Shown here piece by piece: positions 15,899-24,426 of a DNA stretch of 64,000 nt. The position numbers were made by a program, and so were the translations under genes. Where the stretch lies: assembly GCF_002844235.1 (NCBI RefSeq), contig NZ_PGTS01000003.1, forward strand, positions 496,001 to 560,000, written 5' to 3'. Position 1 is the stretch's first letter. Each line of letters starts with the position of its first letter. Under the pieces are notes generated by a model. That model searched no databases. It was not told the DNA's origin and saw only the letters and a list, made by a program, of their open reading frames with translations. This DNA is from Thalassospira povalilytica (GTDB lineage Bacteria; Pseudomonadota; Alphaproteobacteria; Rhodospirillales; Thalassospiraceae).

Positions 15899-17602
15899 AT
15901 GTCCAAAAGTCTGGTTTTGAAAGTTGCGCTTGCCGCCGTTCTTATTTTGATGAGCGGGATAATCTTGCTGGGTATTCTGATCATGCAACGCGTCGATCAG
16001 AAAGTCGCAGCCGACAGTATCGCGTCGCAGAAGCTTAACCTGCGCATTGCCGCGATGTTGCTTCAGGATGCCAATCCTGATTTCAAAATGACGATCAGCA
16101 AGGATGGCGAGACATCCAATCTGATCATGAATGAAATCCCCGACCTGTCATCCCATGAACTGATTGATCGTATTGGTACCGCTACCGGCGAAACCGCCAC
16201 AGTCTTTGCCTATGTACCGGCAGAACAGGACTTCGTGCGGGTATCGACCAATATCATCAAGCCTGATGGCAATCGTGCGGTTGGCACGATGCTTGGCAAA
16301 GGCAGTGCTGCCTATGAGCCGATCATGTCAGGCAAAACCTTCCGGGGTGAGGCGCTTATTCTCGGGACTGAATATATCACGCAATACAGCCCGATCATGA
16401 GCCCGGCCGGGGATGTGTTGGGCATCCTGTATGTCGGGATCAAAAAGGAAGACGTCGTTGCGGTTTCCGATGAAATCGCCATCCGTATCGCGGTGGTCGG
16501 CCTGATTGTGGCTGTGGCCTCGGCGGTTTTGCTGTTCCTGTTGCTGCGCTGGCAGCTTGGCCCGCTTCGGGTTCTGAGCCAGACGATTTCGCGCTTTGTT
16601 GATCGTGATTTCAGCCAGGAAGTTTCCTTTGTCGATCGCAAGGACGAAATCGGTTCGATTGCCAACGGTCTGGTGCGCTGGCGTGAAACGGCCGCGAAGA
16701 TCGAAGAAGCCGAAGAAGCCCGTGCACAGGCCGAAAAACGGGCCGAGAAGGAGCGTATCGATCAGCGCAACCGGCTGGCCGTTGAACTTGAACAATCGAT
16801 TGGCCAGATCGTGACATCGGTGCGTGAAGCAACCGGCGGCATGATGCAGTCGACCTCAAGAATGCGGGAATCGGCCAACCATTCGGTCAGTCAGAGCCAG
16901 AAGGTTTCTGATGCAGCCAATGATTCGGCACGGAACGTTCAGACCGTTGCTGCCGCGACCGAAGAATTGTCGGCATCGATCAGCGAGATTGGCGGGCAGG
17001 TCCGTGAATCGACGACAATTGCTGAAACCGCTGTGGGTGAAGCATCGCGGGCCAATGAAATGGTCGGCGGTCTTGCCGAAGCCGCAGAACGTATCGGCGA
17101 GGTTGTCAGCCTGATCAACGACATCGCAGCCCAGACCAACCTTCTGGCGCTCAATGCGACGATCGAGGCAGCCCGTGCGGGTGAAGCAGGCAAAGGATTT
17201 GCTGTGGTTGCACAGGAAGTCAAAAACCTTGCCAACCAGACGGCCAAGGCCACCGATGACATCGCCCAGCAGGTCGGTGCCATTCAGGATGAAACCAAGG
17301 TAACGGTCGAGGCGATCGAGAAAGTCACACAGACGATCTCGTCGATCAGCGAAATTGCCAACGGTATCTCATCCGCGGTCAATGAACAGAACGCCGCAGT
17401 CAATGAAATCGCCAATAGTGCGACCAGTGCTTCTGCCGGATCGACAGAAGTGGTTGCCAATATTGACGAAATCCACGAAGCCGCGACCAATAGCGGTGCG
17501 GCTGCCGGTGAACTTGATACCAATGTGGCCGCCCTTGCAAAACAGATCGATACCTTGCAGGGCACCGTATCGGACTTCCTGTCGCAATTGCGCGCAGGCT
17601 AA
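15899..17602 (+). CDS. Methyl-accepting chemotaxis protein with a single Cache-type sensor domain
   Basis: 567 residues. Membrane helix 1 (about 8-30), a periplasmic sensor of about 160 residues (31-193), membrane helix 2 (194-217), HAMP (about 215-270) and a cytoplasmic signalling coiled coil. The sensor has the fold hints of the Cache_3/single-Cache group: GETATVFAY, GTMLGKGSAAYEPIMSGKTFRGEA and SPAGDVLGILYVGI. The tip INDIAAQTNLLALNATIEAARAGEAGKGFAVVAQEV binds CheA/CheW. There is no C-terminal NWETF-type pentapeptide for CheR. Single-Cache receptors often sense small carboxylates, but the ligand cannot be read here. It forms a monocistronic unit with its own terminator. Confidence 0.92.
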   Translation: MSKSLVLKVALAAVLILMSGIILLGILIMQRVDQKVAADSIASQKLNLRIAAMLLQDANPDFKMTISKDGETSNLIMNEIPDLSSHELIDRIGTATGETATVFAYVPAEQDFVRVSTNIIKPDGNRAVGTMLGKGSAAYEPIMSGKTFRGEALILGTEYITQYSPIMSPAGDVLGILYVGIKKEDVVAVSDEIAIRIAVVGLIVAVASAVLLFLLLRWQLGPLRVLSQTISRFVDRDFSQEVSFVDRKDEIGSIANGLVRWRETAAKIEEAEEARAQAEKRAEKERIDQRNRLAVELEQSIGQIVTSVREATGGMMQSTSRMRESANHSVSQSQKVSDAANDSARNVQTVAAATEELSASISEIGGQVRESTTIAETAVGEASRANEMVGGLAEAAERIGEVVSLINDIAAQTNLLALNATIEAARAGEAGKGFAVVAQEVKNLANQTAKATDDIAQQVGAIQDETKVTVEAIEKVTQTISSISEIANGISSAVNEQNAAVNEIANSATSASAGSTEVVANIDEIHEAATNSGAAAGELDTNVAALAKQIDTLQGTVSDFLSQLRAG

Positions 17603-17655
17603 ATTACGACCACCGGCAGGTGCCGGTTCGGACCGTGATCAATCTGACAAACGAA

Positions 17656-17687
17656 AAAAAAGGGTGGGCCAAGTCCCACCCTTTTTT
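17656..17687. terminator. Bidirectional terminator between the chemoreceptor and sulfotransferase genes
   Basis: A 13-bp stem (17656-17668 with 17675-17687): A-rich 5' arm, GGGTGGG core, T-rich 3' arm. It gives a T-run on either strand and serves the converging genes on both sides. Confidence 0.85.
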
Positions 17688-17700
17688 ATGGCTGATCTGA

Positions 17701-18462
17701 TCAGGTGCCTGGCGCATAGCCGAAGGATTTGAAGATATCGCCGTCTTCGGGAAGCCGCACCTTGTTGATGCCCGGGAATTCATCGCGCCAGACTTCGTTG
17801 GCATAATAATTCCGATAGAATGCGGAATCCTTGCTGGCTTCCTTTGTGGATCGGGTCAGTTCCCGAAACATGCCGGATGGGGCGTCAAGATGGGGGCTTA
17901 GCGTTTGGAAAGCCTGCATCTGATCTGTGACGAAATCTTCGAATTTGATGACGGTATAGCCGATCCCCTTGTGGTCGAGCTTGTCCATCAGGTCGCGATA
18001 GGATCGCAGCTTTGCAGCATATAGTTCCAGCGGCTTATAGGTTTTTTTCGGCAAATTGTCGCGACCGACTGTTTCCCAGTCCATTTTGGCAAAATCAATC
18101 AGGCTGGCCGGCTTTTCAACAAGCAGATGATAGGGTTTCTGAAACAGACCGATCAGCCATGAAAGCGGATGGCGTACCGTAAACACAAAATGGACGTCGT
18201 CATTGACCGTCGCGACATCAAAATATGTCGCGGCATGTTTCCATTGTTCCAGAATCGGGCGGCCCTTGAAGGCAGCATCAATAAGTTGTTCTTTGCCCTT
18301 GGTCGAAATCCCCATCCGCATCATGATTGCCAAATTCTGCCGGGCTTGCGGGGATACTTCGGCCAGAACACTTGGCAGAACCACGGATTTGGAATTGCCC
18401 CTGATTACGGTCATCAGGGCGTTGGTTCCGGTATTGCGTTCGCCAAAGACTTTGATTTTCAT
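17701..18462 (-). CDS. P-loop sulfotransferase-like protein
   Basis: 253 residues with no signal peptide or membrane segment. The N-terminal GERNTGTNAL is a 5'-phosphosulfate-binding loop. FTVRHPLSWLIGLFQKPYH (about 98-116) supplies the 3'-phosphate-binding Arg and Ser of PAPS sulfotransferases. IKFEDFVTD further on is typical of the same family. The acceptor could be a surface glycan, lipid or small molecule and cannot be told. It is an isolated gene with no glycan-synthesis neighbours and no PAPS-synthesis genes nearby. An alternative is a divergent P-loop kinase, but the paired loops favour the sulfotransferase reading. Confidence 0.7.
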   Translation of the reverse strand: MKIKVFGERNTGTNALMTVIRGNSKSVVLPSVLAEVSPQARQNLAIMMRMGISTKGKEQLIDAAFKGRPILEQWKHAATYFDVATVNDDVHFVFTVRHPLSWLIGLFQKPYHLLVEKPASLIDFAKMDWETVGRDNLPKKTYKPLELYAAKLRSYRDLMDKLDHKGIGYTVIKFEDFVTDQMQAFQTLSPHLDAPSGMFRELTRSTKEASKDSAFYRNYYANEVWRDEFPGINKVRLPEDGDIFKSFGYAPGT

Positions 18463-18639
18463 CGCGTTCCCTTGTGATTTGCGCGACTGTCACCAGCCGG
18501 TGCAACGTCAAGAACGACAATGATAGAGGCAAGCGGTTAACAATGACACCCGTGATCGTACCATGCCTAGCCATGCATATCGCCGGAGCGCGTCCGGGTA
18601 GGCCGTCCGGGGGAAGCAGTTCGGGTTGGTCGAGATGTC

Positions 18640-19365
18640 CTAGCCAAAGATCCAGTGCCACAGGAACGGGATGGTCAGGGCGGTGGCCATTGTATTGAGG
18701 CCCATCGCCAGACCGGAAAAGGCGCCGGCGGTTTCATTGACCTGAAACGCGCGGGCCGTGCCGATCCCGTGGGCGGCAACCCCCATGGCAAATCCGCGTG
18801 CGCGCCAATCCTTGAGGCGGGCCTTGTTCATGACCATCGGGCCAAGCGTTGCCCCGACAATGCCGGTCGCAATCACACAGACAGCCGTCAGGGCCGGAAC
18901 ACCGCCAATTTCATCGGCAATGCCCATGGCAACCGGGGTCGTGACCGATTTCGGGGCAAGTGATGCCAGCGTTTCCGGGCTCGCGCCCAATGCCCAGGCC
19001 AGAATGACCGTGCTGGCACTGGCGACCAGTGATCCGAACAGAACCCCGAACACAATGACCGGCAATGCACGTTTAAGGGTCGCGGTCTGACGGAACAGCG
19101 GCACGGCAAGTGCCACCGTTGCCGGACCCAGCAGAAAGTGGACGAACTGTGCCCCTTCGAAATAGGTGGCATAGGGGGTGCCCGTGACATTGAGCAACAG
19201 GGCAATCAAGGCAATGGCGATCACCACCGGATTGCAGATCGGGTTGCGGTTGCTTTTCTGATAGAGCCAGAAGCCAACAGCATAGGCAACAAGGGTGATG
19301 GTCAGTCCGGTCAGCGGCTTGGCCGACAGATAGACCCAAAGCTGGGTGATATCGGCTTCGTTCAT
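18640..19365 (-). CDS. lrgB: LrgB-family membrane protein
   Basis: 241 residues with about seven membrane helices, the normal size. Conserved stretches FLLGPATVALAVPLFRQ, SLAPKSVTTPVAMGIADEIGG and AAHGIGTARAFQVNE mark the LrgB/CidB family. With LrgA it forms an inner-membrane system linked in bacteria to control of murein hydrolase activity, and in several species to glycolate or pyruvate transport. The start codon overlaps the lrgA stop by 4 bp (ATGA), so the two are translationally coupled. Confidence 0.92.
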   Translation of the reverse strand: MNEADITQLWVYLSAKPLTGLTITLVAYAVGFWLYQKSNRNPICNPVVIAIALIALLLNVTGTPYATYFEGAQFVHFLLGPATVALAVPLFRQTATLKRALPVIVFGVLFGSLVASASTVILAWALGASPETLASLAPKSVTTPVAMGIADEIGGVPALTAVCVIATGIVGATLGPMVMNKARLKDWRARGFAMGVAAHGIGTARAFQVNETAGAFSGLAMGLNTMATALTIPFLWHWIFG

Positions 19366-19745
19366 TGCGCGTCCTCCATCTTTTCAGCCGTATCCTGTTT
19401 CGGGAACAGCTTTGACATCAGAAGGGCGGTCAGAACCATGGTCAGAAGGGTCGAGATGGTCAGGGCGGCGGCAATCGGCAACCAGTCGCCTTTAAGGCGG
19501 TCAATCTGGGTGACGACGCCAACCCCGGCCGGCACAAACAGCAATGAAAAATGGATCAGAAGATTGTCGGCGGCATCTGTCAGAACCTTGGGCGGTTTTC
19601 GTTTGACCAGAAGCCCGATGAACAGAAGAACCATTCCGATGACCGGACCGGGCACCGGCAGGTCAAACAGTTCCGAGACCACTTCGCCAAACAGCTGGCA
19701 AACAAGGATCAGGGCAAATGCAGCAATCATCAACGACCTCCCCAC
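19362..19745 (-). CDS. lrgA: LrgA/CidA-family holin-like membrane protein
   Basis: 127 residues and four membrane helices. LPVPGPVIGMVLLFIGLL and LLIHFSLLFVPAGVGVV are the family hallmarks. It is the first gene of the lrgAB pair. No LytSR-type sensor or LysR regulator is adjacent, so its regulation is not visible here. Confidence 0.92.
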   Translation of the reverse strand: MGRSLMIAAFALILVCQLFGEVVSELFDLPVPGPVIGMVLLFIGLLVKRKPPKVLTDAADNLLIHFSLLFVPAGVGVVTQIDRLKGDWLPIAAALTISTLLTMVLTALLMSKLFPKQDTAEKMEDAQ

Positions 19746-19811
19746 AGGTGTTTTGATCTGACGTTATCTGCAAGACATAATGCCTGTGAGGGTATTGGAC
19801 TTTTATTAATT

Positions 19812-19847
19812 ACGAAAAACGCCCGTGCCGATGTGGCACAGGCGTTT
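19812..19847 (-). terminator. Terminator of arsC
   Basis: On the minus strand a 13-bp stem with one mismatch (19847-19835 with 19829-19817, core AAACGCC and GTGCC) is followed by further T's. It lies 33 bp after the arsC stop. Confidence 0.75.
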
Positions 19848-19880
19848 GAAATTATGGAATTTTGCCGCGTTAATGCGGTC

Positions 19881-20216
19881 TTACAGAATTTCCAGAACGC
19901 TTTCCGGCGGGCGGCCCAGTGCGGCCTTGTTGCCATTGACCACGATCGGACGTTCGATGGCGCGCGGATGGGCGCAAAGGGCTTCGATCAGCTCTTCCCC
20001 GTGCAGATCGGCGATGCCTTCTTCCTTTGCCTCTTTCTTGCGCAGGATGTCTTCGGGTTTCATGCCGAGCATATCAAGAATGCCGGCAAGTTCCTGTGGG
20101 GTTGGCGGGGTGTCGAGATAGGCAATCACATCTGGCGTGATGCCCTTTTCCTCGATCAGGGCCAGGGTCTGGCGGGATTTCGAACAGCGCGGATTGTGAT
20201 AGATGCGGACCATCAT
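19881..20216 (-). CDS. arsC: Arsenate reductase, ArsC/Spx-type thioredoxin fold
   Basis: 111 residues. The thioredoxin-like fold carries the catalytic Cys11 in HNPRCSKSRQTL, plus ILRKKEAKEEG and the RPIVVNGNKAALGRPPE stretch with the Arg residues that bind the oxyanion. It would reduce arsenate to arsenite with glutathione and glutaredoxin. The start at 20216 (ATG ATG) follows GGAGAA by seven bases, which excludes the 30-residue extension. No arsenite pump or ArsR is beside it, so it may be a YfgD-type housekeeping relative rather than part of an ars operon. Confidence 0.85.
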   Translation of the reverse strand: MMVRIYHNPRCSKSRQTLALIEEKGITPDVIAYLDTPPTPQELAGILDMLGMKPEDILRKKEAKEEGIADLHGEELIEALCAHPRAIERPIVVNGNKAALGRPPESVLEIL

Positions 20217-20302
20217 TTGTGGGTTCTCCGTATCATGATGTTTTAGGAGGCGTTTGAGCCAGTCATAAACAGCTTTGCTGTTGCGATCAAATGCCGGAAC
20301 GA

Positions 20303-21010
20303 TCAAATGCCGTCGATCATTGAAAGCAGATCATTAAGCTCATCAAGGTCGCTATTGATGATGCGGGTGGCGGTGTCATAGCCAAAACCCTGCCGGGCCA
20401 GGGCGGCCATGTCCTTTTCGCGCTTTTCCTCGCGGATATCGGGACGGCGCCAGGGGCCAAGGCGCCGACGCCTGGCATAGGCGGCCGCCGCGGCAATATT
20501 GGGGTCCGTGCCCCGGACTTCTTCATAGGCGGCCTGATCGGCCTCGGCGCGAAGATCGCGGATGGCGTCATCAATCTGATCGGATGCGATGCCGCGTGCT
20601 GATAAATCAGCGGCAATGACGCGCATGGCCTTGCCCTTGCGCAGTAGCGATCTGGCACGACCGCGCGCATAGGCATCATCATTGATGAAGCCGGCCTTTT
20701 CACAGGCAGACAAAACAGAGTTCATCCATTGCACGGCTTCTTCGGGGTCGGTGCCATATTCGGCAACCGAAAGACGGATTTTACCGCGCATCAGCTTTTC
20801 AAGCCGGGCACGGGATGCGGCAAACCGTTCGAGATACCAGGTGGCATAATTCATCAAATAGTCACGGGTGACCCGGCGCGGACGTTTGGGTTCGCGTCTT
20901 TTGTCTTTGGCATTTTTGCCATTATTTCCGGTAAAGCGCGCGTTTCCGCCAGACCGCGATGCGCCGTCAGAGGCCAGTGTTTCCGGGCTTTGATGCTGTT
21001 TATTGACCAT
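20303..21010 (-). CDS. recX: RecX-family RecA modulator
   Basis: 235 residues from the ATG at 21010 (a TTG nine bases upstream is an alternative). The first 50 residues are polar and basic (RREPKRPRRVTRDYLMNYA). After that come three-helix RecX repeats: WYLERFAASRARLEKLMRGKI, AGFINDDAYARGRARSLLRKGKAMRVIAADLSARGI and AYARRRRLGPW. RecX binds RecA filaments and limits recombinase activity. recA is not in the window, unlike the recA-recX pairing of many bacteria. An 86-bp gap separates it from arsC. Confidence 0.88.
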   Translation of the reverse strand: MVNKQHQSPETLASDGASRSGGNARFTGNNGKNAKDKRREPKRPRRVTRDYLMNYATWYLERFAASRARLEKLMRGKIRLSVAEYGTDPEEAVQWMNSVLSACEKAGFINDDAYARGRARSLLRKGKAMRVIAADLSARGIASDQIDDAIRDLRAEADQAAYEEVRGTDPNIAAAAAYARRRRLGPWRRPDIREEKREKDMAALARQGFGYDTATRIINSDLDELNDLLSMIDGI

Positions 21011-21104
21011 ATCAGACAAAATGAATGAATACGCACCCTTGCAAGGATGCCCCCACTCTCCCTATTTTACGCGCAATTGTCTGCATTTTTCCGAAGGAAA
21101 CTTC

Positions 21105-21899
21105 ATGAAAGAGTTAGCCCCACGTCAGATGGGCGCGGTCAACTGGCTTGGTCTTTGGACACTTTATGCCAAAGAAGTCCGCCGGTTCCTGAATGTTCAT
21201 CTGCAAACTGTTGGTGCGCCGGTTATTACCAGTCTGCTGTTTTTGGCGGTCTTTCTGCTTGCACTTGGTCGTGCGGTCGAAACCGTCAATGGCATTCCGT
21301 TTGCCACCTTCCTTGCGCCGGGTCTGATCATGATGACCATGGCACAGAACGCATTTGCCAATACGTCGAGTTCGATCATGATCTCGAAGGTTCAGGGCAA
21401 TATCGTTGATGTGCTGATGCCGCCGTTATCGGCCGGTGAAATGGTCGCCGGTTTCGCGTTTGGCGCGGTGACCCGCGGGATTGTGGTTGGTCTGGCAACC
21501 GCCATTGCCATGGCATTCTTTGTCGATGTCAGCATCCATAATCTTTGGGCGATCCTGTATTTCGGGATTTCCGCGTCGCTGATGCTGTCGCTGCTTGGCA
21601 TTGCCGGTGGTGTCTGGGCCGAGAAATTTGACCATATCGCGGTCGTGACCAACTTTGTCGTTACCCCGTTATCGTTCCTGTCAGGCACGTTTTACAGTGC
21701 CGAAAACCTGCCCGAAGCGGGCCAGATTCTGGTGCATTTCAACCCGTTCTTCTACATGATTGACGGGTTCCGCTATGGCTTTACGGGCATGTCGGATGGC
21801 ACGATCATGACCGGTGTGATTGTCCTTGCGGCGGTCAATGCGGTTTTGTGGTTGTTGTGCTATCGCATGATCAAAAGCGGCTACAAGCTCAAGGCATAA
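21105..21899 (+). CDS. ABC-2 type transporter permease, no ATPase gene adjacent
   Basis: 264 residues and six membrane helices, of the NodJ/YadH-like ABC-2 permease family. LGRAVETVNGIPFATFLAPGLIMMTM and the ABC-2 signature region ATPLSFLSGTFYSAENLPEAGQ-like (here VTPLSFLSGTFYSAENLPE) with FNPFFYMIDGFRYG are clear. The start follows GAAGGAAA at a good distance; a longer in-frame reading is ignored. Such permeases need a separate ATPase. None flanks the gene (recX is on the other strand, argD follows after a terminator), so the partner must be encoded elsewhere or 5' rearrangement has separated them. Confidence 0.88.
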   Translation: MKELAPRQMGAVNWLGLWTLYAKEVRRFLNVHLQTVGAPVITSLLFLAVFLLALGRAVETVNGIPFATFLAPGLIMMTMAQNAFANTSSSIMISKVQGNIVDVLMPPLSAGEMVAGFAFGAVTRGIVVGLATAIAMAFFVDVSIHNLWAILYFGISASLMLSLLGIAGGVWAEKFDHIAVVTNFVVTPLSFLSGTFYSAENLPEAGQILVHFNPFFYMIDGFRYGFTGMSDGTIMTGVIVLAAVNAVLWLLCYRMIKSGYKLKA

Positions 21900-21946
21900 A
21901 GACCTGCCAAAAGCCGCGGAAACGCAAAATTTCTTCAAAGGGACAG

Positions 21947-21971
21947 CCTCCGAAAGCGGGTGCTGTCCTTT
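21947..21971 (+). terminator. Terminator of the ABC-2 permease gene
   Basis: GGACAGC pairs with GCTGTCC, flanked by AAAG and CTTTTT, about 40 bp after the stop codon. Confidence 0.7.
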
Positions 21972-22045
21972 TTCATTTCGCGCCGCATTGGCAAACAAAC
22001 GAACGGGCAAATGGATGGCCCCCGCTTCTAAGGGGTTTTGCGGCG

Positions 22046-22073
22046 TTGACAGGGTCAAGGAATCTCTTGATAC
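22046..22073 (+). promoter_or_regulatory. Probable sigma-70 promoter of argD-argF
   Basis: TTGACA (22046-22051), 16 bases, TGATAC (22068-22073). The spacer contains TCAAG-GAATCT-CTTGA, an inverted repeat overlapping the -10 box. Confidence 0.6.
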
Positions 22074-22101
22074 TCCCCGGCTTCCCGGTATTCTGCCGGA
22101 G

Positions 22102-22117
22102 TTGACCAACTGGTCAA
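22102..22117 (+). promoter_or_regulatory. Palindromic operator candidate in the argD leader
   Basis: TTGACCA-AC-TGGTCAA, perfect 7-bp arms, about 30 bases after the predicted -10 and 35 bases before the argD start. The size and symmetry fit a dimeric repressor. The regulator is unknown. Confidence 0.45.
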
Positions 22118-22152
22118 CAAACCGATTTTTACCCTAATTGAGGAATAAAGAA

Positions 22153-23325
22153 GTGATTACTCCCGTCATGCCGACCTATGCGCGGGCCGATCTGGCCTTT
22201 GAGAAAGGTGAAGGACCTTATCTCTATGCGCAGGACGGCCGACGATTCCTTGATTTCGGGTCGGGTATTGCGGTCAATACCCTTGGCCATTCGCATCCGC
22301 ATCTTGTTGCCAAGCTGACCGAGCAGGTCGGCAAGGTCTGGCACACGTCGAACCTGTATCGTATTCCGGGGCAGGAAAAGCTGGCGGAACGTCTGGTGGC
22401 CAATACCTTTGCCGATACGGTGTTTTTCTGTAACTCCGGGGCCGAGGCCAACGAGGCAGGCATCAAGATGCTGCGCCGCTATCAGCATGTGTCGGGACAT
22501 CCGGAAAAGAACCGTATTCTGGTTGCGACCAATGCGTTTCATGGCCGTACTCTTGGTACGCTGACGGCTGGTTACAGCGACAAATACCGCGAAGGTTTCG
22601 GGCCGATGCCCGACGGCTTTGACCGGGTTGCCTATGGCAATCTTAATGAATTGCGCAACGCGATCACGCCCAATACCGGCGGGATCCTTCTGGAGCCGAT
22701 CCAGGGCGAAGGCGGCATTTGCCGTGCGCCGGAAGGCTATCTTGAAGGTGTGCGCAAGGCGGCTGACGAGTTCGGCATGCTGGTGATGTTTGACGAAGTT
22801 CAGACCGGTGTCGGCCGGACGGGCAAGCTTTTCGCCTATGAATGGTCGGACATGATCCCCGATATCATTTCCTCGGCCAAGGGGCTGGGCGGTGGTTTCC
22901 CGGTCGGGGCGTTGCTGGCGAGCGAAAAGGCGGCCGCGGCCCTTCCGGCCGGTATGCATGGCACGACCTTTGGCGGCAATCCGCTTGCCATGGCGGCGGC
23001 CAATGCCGTGCTGGACGAAGTTTTGAAACCCGGCTTCATGGACCATGTTCTGGACATGAGCCAATTGATCCGCGACGGCCTTGCGGCCATTTCCCGGAAA
23101 CATCCGGGCTTTATCGCGGAAATCCGTGGCATGGGTCTGTTGTTGGGGATGAAAACGGTCCCGACCAATGTCGATGTTGTTGCCAAGCTGCGCGAGCTCA
23201 ATGTTCTGACAGTTCCGGCCGGCGATAATGTGGTGCGTCTGTTGCCGCCACTCAACATCACCAAAACCCATGTTGACGAAGCGCTTGCTGCCATTGAAGC
23301 AGCGGCCGCAGCCCTGGCGAAATAA
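22153..23325 (+). CDS. argD: Acetylornithine aminotransferase
   Basis: 390 residues. It is a class III PLP aminotransferase that makes N-acetylornithine from the semialdehyde (and may serve in lysine synthesis). Visible features: [33 protein letters not shown], the [18 protein letters not shown] loop with the PLP-binding Asp, and [14 protein letters not shown] with the Schiff-base Lys. The GTG at 22153 is chosen because AGGA at 22141-22144 is eight bases upstream; a TTG at 22138 would place the start on top of it. It is followed 23 bp later by argF, the usual alphaproteobacterial argD-argF-hslO order. Confidence 0.93.
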   Translation: MITPVMPTYARADLAFEKGEGPYLYAQDGRRFLDFGSGIAVNTLGHSHPHLVAKLTEQVGKVWHTSNLYRIPGQEKLAERLVANTFADTVFFCNSGAEANEAGIKMLRRYQHVSGHPEKNRILVATNAFHGRTLGTLTAGYSDKYREGFGPMPDGFDRVAYGNLNELRNAITPNTGGILLEPIQGEGGICRAPEGYLEGVRKAADEFGMLVMFDEVQTGVGRTGKLFAYEWSDMIPDIISSAKGLGGGFPVGALLASEKAAAALPAGMHGTTFGGNPLAMAAANAVLDEVLKPGFMDHVLDMSQLIRDGLAAISRKHPGFIAEIRGMGLLLGMKTVPTNVDVVAKLRELNVLTVPAGDNVVRLLPPLNITKTHVDEALAAIEAAAAALAK

Positions 23326-23348
23326 GGGCGCAGGAAGGAAGACTAACC

Positions 23349-24266
23349 ATGACTGATATTCGTCATTTTCTTGATCTCGACAAACTGCCGTCGGGAACAC
23401 TGAAAGATATTCTCGCCCTTGGCGATTCCGAAAAAGCCGGCAATGCCCCGTTTGGCGTCAAGCCGCTTGCGGGCAAGACGCTGGCGCTGATTTTTGAAAA
23501 ACCGTCGACCCGGACCCGTGTTTCGTTTGAAGTCGGCATGCGCCAGCTTGGCGGTGATGTGGTGATCCTTGATGCCGAAAGCAGCCAGCTTGGCCGCGGG
23601 GAGACCATTGCCGATACCGCACGTGTTCTGTCGCGTTTTGTCGATGCGATCATGATCCGGACCACCGATGAGTCCAAGCTGCTTGAACTGGCGCAATATG
23701 CCACGGTTCCGGTGATCAATGGCCTGACCGATCAGAGCCACCCGTGTCAGATCATGGCGGATCTGATGACGATCAAGGAGCACAAGGGCAAGCTTGAAGG
23801 CCTTAAATTTGCCTGGGTTGGCGATGGCAACAATGTATCGACATCGTTCATCCATGCCGCGCCGAAATTCGGCTTTGCGCTTGATATGGCCTGCCCGGTT
23901 GGCTATCGCCCCAATCAGGGCCTGATTGAAAATGCCAATGCGCAGGGCGGCCAGGTCCGTCTGACCGATATGGACAGTGCGCTTGAAGGGGCCGATGTGG
24001 TCGTGACCGATTGCTGGGTCTCGATGGGGGATGAAGATTACGATGCCCGCATGGCAGCCCTCGCACCCTATCAGATCAATGCCAAAACCATGGCCCAGGC
24101 CAAGGATGATGCGATCTTCATGCATTGCCTGCCGGCACACCGCAACGAGGAAGTCACCGACGAGGTGATTGACGGGCCGCAATCGGTGGTGTTTGACGAG
24201 GCAGAGAACCGCCTGCATGCGCAAAAAGGGGTTCTGTTATACTGCTTTAACGGCTTGCCATCCTGA
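23349..24266 (+). CDS. argF: Ornithine carbamoyltransferase
   Basis: 305 residues, normal length. It makes citrulline from ornithine and carbamoyl phosphate. The carbamoyl-phosphate loop [13 protein letters not shown], the SQLGRGE segment, LTDQSHPCQ and the ornithine-site [12 protein letters not shown] are all intact. A strong AGGAAGGAAG ribosome binding site precedes the ATG. It supplies citrulline for argG. Confidence 0.95.
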   Translation: MTDIRHFLDLDKLPSGTLKDILALGDSEKAGNAPFGVKPLAGKTLALIFEKPSTRTRVSFEVGMRQLGGDVVILDAESSQLGRGETIADTARVLSRFVDAIMIRTTDESKLLELAQYATVPVINGLTDQSHPCQIMADLMTIKEHKGKLEGLKFAWVGDGNNVSTSFIHAAPKFGFALDMACPVGYRPNQGLIENANAQGGQVRLTDMDSALEGADVVVTDCWVSMGDEDYDARMAALAPYQINAKTMAQAKDDAIFMHCLPAHRNEEVTDEVIDGPQSVVFDEAENRLHAQKGVLLYCFNGLPS

Positions 24267-24298
24267 TCCTTGCGCCTAAATAAGGCAGATCGAATTTG

Positions 24299-24321
24299 AA
24301 GGGCGGCTTTGGCCGCCCTTT
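24299..24321 (+). terminator. Terminator or attenuator after argF
   Basis: GGGCGGC-TTTG-GCCGCCC followed by TTT, 35 bp after the argF stop. It probably ends most argD-argF transcripts before hslO. Confidence 0.65.
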
Positions 24322-24364
24322 GTTATGCTGTCAGAGGTCGGGTAAAGCGTTGTGTTAACGCGCC

Positions 24365-24393
24365 TCGACAATCGGGGGCTTGTCTTGTTATAC
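24365..24393 (+). promoter_or_regulatory. Possible promoter of hslO
   Basis: TCGACA (24365-24370), 17 bases, TTATAC (24388-24393), with a start near 24400, about 27 bases before the hslO ATG. Together with the upstream terminator this would let hslO be expressed independently. Confidence 0.4.
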
Positions 24394-24426
24394 GGCCCCA
24401 AACACCTAACCACGCGGAAGCCGAAC

